From: MGR-bin208 sp043779285
Lineage (GTDB): Bacteria; Bacteroidota; Bacteroidia; Chitinophagales; Chitinophagaceae
DNA length: 15,719 nucleotides
Reading direction: 5' to 3'
Assembly: GCA_043779285.1 (NCBI GenBank)
Contig: JAYWEL010000270.1
Span: 1 to 15,719 of the forward strand
A model generated the notes under the pieces. The model was given only the letters and a program-made list of their open reading frames with translations, was not told where the DNA came from and made no database searches. The translations under genes were made by a program, and so were the position numbers. Below, one piece after another: positions 13,333 through 15,719 of this stretch (position 1 is its first letter; every line of letters begins with the position of its first letter).

Positions 13333-14491
13333 AAACAGCAATAAATAGGCTATCTGCTTTTTTATCGTACCCCTTTAATAGCTCCATTCGTTGAAGAGTC
13401 AGGTTATGTTTTTGTTGAATGAAATCTACCATTGCTTCATTTTCCTTTTTGAAAACAGAACAGGTTATATACACAAAATGTCCGCCTTTATTTAGTTGAG
13501 CAATGGCATTTGAAACAATATTTTTTTGCATGGAATTATACTGATCAATCTTTCCGGCTTCAAAAAAAACAAGCTGCTCGGGTGTACGACTCCATGTGCC
13601 CGATCCTGTACATGGAACGTCGGCAATGATCAGGTCAAATGTTTTTTGTAAAATTTCTTCCCCTGGTTTTTCCAGGTTTGTAACAATCCGTTCATATTTT
13701 TTTATTCCAGCTTTCTTAAATCGTTTATCCAGGTTGGAGAGAATGGATTCCCGAATATCGGAAACAGTCAAATCAATCTTTGGATTGATATCATAAAGCA
13801 AAATGGACTTGCCACCACTGGCTGCACAGCAATCCCAAACCGAAGGCTTGTCATTCAGAGGCGGAGCCAAAGCGGAGCCGAAGAATTTGCCAACCTGCTG
13901 AGAATTTAAATCCTGTACAACTGCGTCTTTATCCAATTCGATGATGTCATCAAGCTTTGTATTATTTGAAAATGAAATACAGTTTTCTGAAACCACATTG
14001 AATTTTAATTTTGCTTTTTTCAAATTTTGCAAAACCGATTTTTCTTTACCCGGTCTTATCCGGATGAATAAATCGGGTTGTATAAAAAACGATTGAATAA
14101 ATGCTTCCTTATCTATTTCATTACTTAATTCGGCGATGAATGGAAAAACATCCGTTAAAGAATTTTCAAACCCAAGGAATGATAATTTTTCTTTCAAACT
14201 TTTACCAACTTCTATATTCCACTCAGGTTCCAGATGTTGCAAAACATCATTTGGCTCATTGGAACAGAGAAAAAGTCCGATCAATATTTTTTCATCAATT
14301 GTAAATTCTGAAAATGCTTTTCCAGTTCTGCAATAGCAATAACACAAATGACTGATCTGCTTCCTGTCCTTCGATCCGTACTTTTTATGCCCACTAAAAA
14401 GATTTTTTAGAAACAAAGCAAGCGGTTGGCTTCCATCATATTGATGAATGAGCACTTTTGCAGAATTGATGTATGAATGAAATCGGCTCAT
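13322..14491 (-). CDS. RsmB/NOP-family RNA (cytosine-5) methyltransferase
   Basis: SAM-dependent class I methyltransferase of the Fmu/NOL1/NOP2 family, making m5C in rRNA or tRNA; the exact target cannot be read from sequence. The 389 residues start M-S-R-F-H-S-Y-I. The SAM-binding motif I is W-D-C-C-A-A-S-G-G-K-S (about 219-229; the usual Pro is Ser). The two catalytic cysteines are C294 in D-V-P-C-T-G-S-G-T-W and C344 in Y-I-T-C-S-V. An N-terminal helical domain (about 1-140) resembles that of RsmB-like enzymes, without a clear NusB domain. ATG 14491 is preferred to ATG 14527 because related proteins begin M-S-R-(Y/F)-H-S-Y. The gene is convergent with the protease and overlaps it by 11 bases, leaving no room for a shared terminator. 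It looks intact. Confidence 0.9.
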   Translation of the reverse strand: MSRFHSYINSAKVLIHQYDGSQPLALFLKNLFSGHKKYGSKDRKQISHLCYCYCRTGKAFSEFTIDEKILIGLFLCSNEPNDVLQHLEPEWNIEVGKSLKEKLSFLGFENSLTDVFPFIAELSNEIDKEAFIQSFFIQPDLFIRIRPGKEKSVLQNLKKAKLKFNVVSENCISFSNNTKLDDIIELDKDAVVQDLNSQQVGKFFGSALAPPLNDKPSVWDCCAASGGKSILLYDINPKIDLTVSDIRESILSNLDKRFKKAGIKKYERIVTNLEKPGEEILQKTFDLIIADVPCTGSGTWSRTPEQLVFFEAGKIDQYNSMQKNIVSNAIAQLNKGGHFVYITCSVFKKENEAMVDFIQQKHNLTLQRMELLKGYDKKADSLFIAVFNS

Positions 14492-14751
14492 TGTTGCAAG
14501 ATAAAATGTCCAATGGACTTGCAGCATATTTTTTTATTTCGCACTGCAATTTTATCAATAGCATGGCATAATCCGTAATATTAACAAGCGAAAAAAAACA
14601 ATCCGTAAAAAGAGATGAACCCGGGTTTTATACAGTACAACTTTATCCGTAAAATAACTATACGACGATAAAACTGTTGTAAAAAAATATTACTGTACTG
14701 TGTAATTGCAGGTTTGAATAATAAAGGCTTAAGGAGATAACTTCCATTGAA

Positions 14752-14779
14752 AAAGCGATTGTGCAGGTACAATCGCTTT
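14752..14779 (-). terminator. Intrinsic terminator after the SnoaL-like gene
   Basis: A perfect 11-bp inverted repeat, AAAGCGATTGT and ACAATCGCTTT, around a 6-base loop. It has T-rich sequence on the minus-strand exit side, 28 bases beyond the SnoaL-like stop. It is nearly symmetric, so it may also act on plus-strand transcripts. The stretch 14492-14751 otherwise shows no supported gene. Confidence 0.8.
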
Positions 14780-14807
14780 CATTTTAAATGAAATCAATAA
14801 ATGAAAA

Positions 14808-15224
14808 TTAATTCCAAGCTTTGTATTCTTCATGTGTATCAAAGATGTCTCTGAAACGGGTTACCAAACCATCCTGATCAAATTCCCAGATCATACACCA
14901 AATTGATTCAGACTTTTTACCAGTCTTTAAAATTTTTGCTTTGTAATAGCCGGTAACTACTACCAAATCTTTTCCATTTTCAGTTTCTTCAAAATAATGC
15001 TCTGGTCTCATTTCCAGAATCTCTACACTTTTAGTAAGCTCATTGAAAAAATTTCTCACCTCGTTTTTTCCCTTGAAAGTTCCTGCATTAGGGATGTCAG
15101 GCTTACCCATGGCTGTCCAGATTACCTGTGGGTGTAATTCGGAGATAATAGCTTCAATATCTCCGTTGCTGAAAGCTTCATAAAAATTTTTTACTTTCAA
15201 ATCATTGTGCACTAATACTTCCAT
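14808..15224 (-). CDS. NTF2/SnoaL-like family protein
   Basis: A 138-residue soluble protein of the NTF2-like alpha+beta-barrel superfamily (SnoaL-like). The typical opening V-K-N-F-Y-E-A-F-S-N-G-D-I-E-A-I (11-26) is followed by L-H-P-Q-V-I-W-T, a central F-K-G-K-N-E-V-R-N-F-F, and late strands with V-V-V-T-G-Y-Y and W-C-M-I-W-E-F-D-Q-D-G-L-V-T-R-F-R-D-I-F-D. This order is classic for the family. Members include ketosteroid isomerase-like and polyketide cyclase-like enzymes and many ligand-binding proteins; no specific active site is identifiable here. ATG 15224 is chosen because the family motif starts 10 residues later and the upstream frame to 15323 adds 33 residues with no family resemblance. 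A monocistronic gene with its own terminator, unrelated to the metal cluster. Confidence 0.85.
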   Translation of the reverse strand: MEVLVHNDLKVKNFYEAFSNGDIEAIISELHPQVIWTAMGKPDIPNAGTFKGKNEVRNFFNELTKSVEILEMRPEHYFEETENGKDLVVVTGYYKAKILKTGKKSESIWCMIWEFDQDGLVTRFRDIFDTHEEYKAWN

Positions 15225-15610
15225 AATTGTAATTTTAAAGGTTAAATAATAATGAATCTTGTTTCTAACTTTCTTAAGGTATGTACTATTTTCTCTGGTG
15301 ATGAGAAGATTGTTTAAATTCAAACCACCGAAATAAAATCTATTAAGCAGTTCATTTCAACATTTAACAGGTAGGTAAGCAGAATATTCAGTAGTATTAA
15401 GTTCGTACTTTTTACAATATTTTAATAATATTTTTTTGCACATTTTAGCATGGAAAATAAAAAAAGATTCCAATTAACCTGAGTTACAATCTATTAACCA
15501 AATTTATTAAAATAAATAATTTCACTAAATTATTGCAGGCAAAAACAAGATGTAGATATTATGAAATCACAGCACTCAAATAGAATGGCTATAAATATTT
15601 TTTTGTAACG
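15225..15610. other. AT-rich intergenic region without a supported gene
   Basis: Roughly 385 bases rich in A/T runs, upstream of the SnoaL-like gene. The longest start-to-stop frames I can see are only about 15 codons. No tRNA-like or other structured element was recognised. Confidence 0.6.
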
Positions 15611-15615
15611 AATAA

Positions 15616-15636
15616 CCCCGCAGCAAGCTGCCGAGG
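15616..15636. repeat. REP hairpin, variant copy
   Basis: Same core as the left REP (CCCCGCAGC-AA-GCTGC) but with an extra C before GAGG, which bulges the stem. Flanks differ (AATAA before, TATCGAA after). It lies 65 bases before a second copy in the same orientation, forming a doublet. Confidence 0.75.
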
Positions 15637-15662
15637 TATCGAATACAAAATACAGCAAACGC

Positions 15663-15715
15663 ACAAAATACAAACAGCCACCCCGCAGCAAGCTGCGAGG
15701 AATTCTTTCGATTAA
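15663..15715. repeat. REP element, near-identical to the left copy
   Basis: Matches 430-482 in direct orientation with one substitution over 53 bases, including the hairpin (15681-15700) and about 18 bases on the 5' side. The similarity ends within four bases of the window end. No transposase is seen next to it here. Confidence 0.85.
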
Positions 15716-15719
15716 ATAG

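Noticed and set aside
13860..13882. Short direct repeat GCGGAGCC twice within the methyltransferase gene
   Set aside because: Two copies only, inside a conserved coding region (S-A-L-A-P-P-L); explained by codon choice.
14581..14772. A 63-codon minus-strand frame between the methyltransferase and SnoaL-like genes
   Set aside because: It overlaps the terminator hairpin, has no promoter or recognisable family, and its composition looks random.
430..15715. The two 53-base repeats as ends of a 15-kb composite transposon
   Set aside because: They are direct REP-type hairpin elements, which are usually dispersed in many copies. The segment between them includes housekeeping genes (mnmA, RNA methyltransferase), and no target-site duplication can be shown.

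Overview
The window looks like a chromosomal segment of a member of the Bacteroidota, probably near Chitinophagaceae. This rests on the AT-rich base composition, two promoter boxes of the Bacteroidota type TAnnTTTG, a secreted protease with a type IX secretion (T9SS) sorting tail, and several protein families typical of the phylum (HYC_CC_PP, a Bacteroidota-style CusA/CusB/TolC set, an RsmB-like methyltransferase). The taxonomic placement is inference, since no rRNA gene is present.

Layout. (1) Positions 1-482: the 5' part of a REP-associated tyrosine transposase (minus strand) interrupted by an in-frame amber codon, with its REP hairpin just upstream. (2) Positions 540-9377: a minus-strand copper/heavy-metal efflux cluster. 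In transcription order it holds a HYC_CC_PP Cys-rich protein, a frameshifted heavy-metal-binding (HMBD) protein, a 54-residue lipoprotein, a CusA-type RND pump in two in-frame halves, a GDCCVxC-family Cys-rich protein, a TolC-like outer-membrane channel, a Tat-exported multicopper oxidase lipoprotein, and a CusB-type adaptor with two HMBD modules. (3) Positions 9378-9553: a divergent promoter region. (4) Positions 9554-13332, plus strand: mnmA with a terminator, then a lipoprotein and a secreted subtilisin-like protease. (5) Positions 13322-14491, minus strand: an RsmB/NOP-type RNA methyltransferase whose 3' end overlaps the protease gene by 11 bases. (6) Positions 14752-15224, minus strand: an NTF2/SnoaL-like gene with its terminator. 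(7) Positions 15225-15719: AT-rich sequence without a gene, ending in two REP hairpins.

How the genes work together. CusA, CusB and TolC would form a tripartite pump moving Cu(I)/Ag(I)-like ions out across the outer membrane. The multicopper oxidase would oxidise periplasmic Cu(I). The small Cys-, His- and Met-rich proteins are plausible metal-binding accessories. No metal-sensing regulator is visible in the window.

The most unusual signal is a family of degenerate 7-bp tandem repeats (unit about TTGCCAA / TATTGCC) in three arrays, all inside the metal cluster at gene boundaries. One array interrupts cusA between TM4 and TM5 with in-frame stops while keeping the reading frame. One has been absorbed into the N-terminus of CusB, where opposite-strand copies appear to encode the hydrophobic lipoprotein signal segment as a 7-residue periodicity. 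One lies just upstream of cusA. Three genes carry apparent lesions (transposase amber codon, HMBD frameshift, cusA split), so decay of part of the locus is a live alternative to function.
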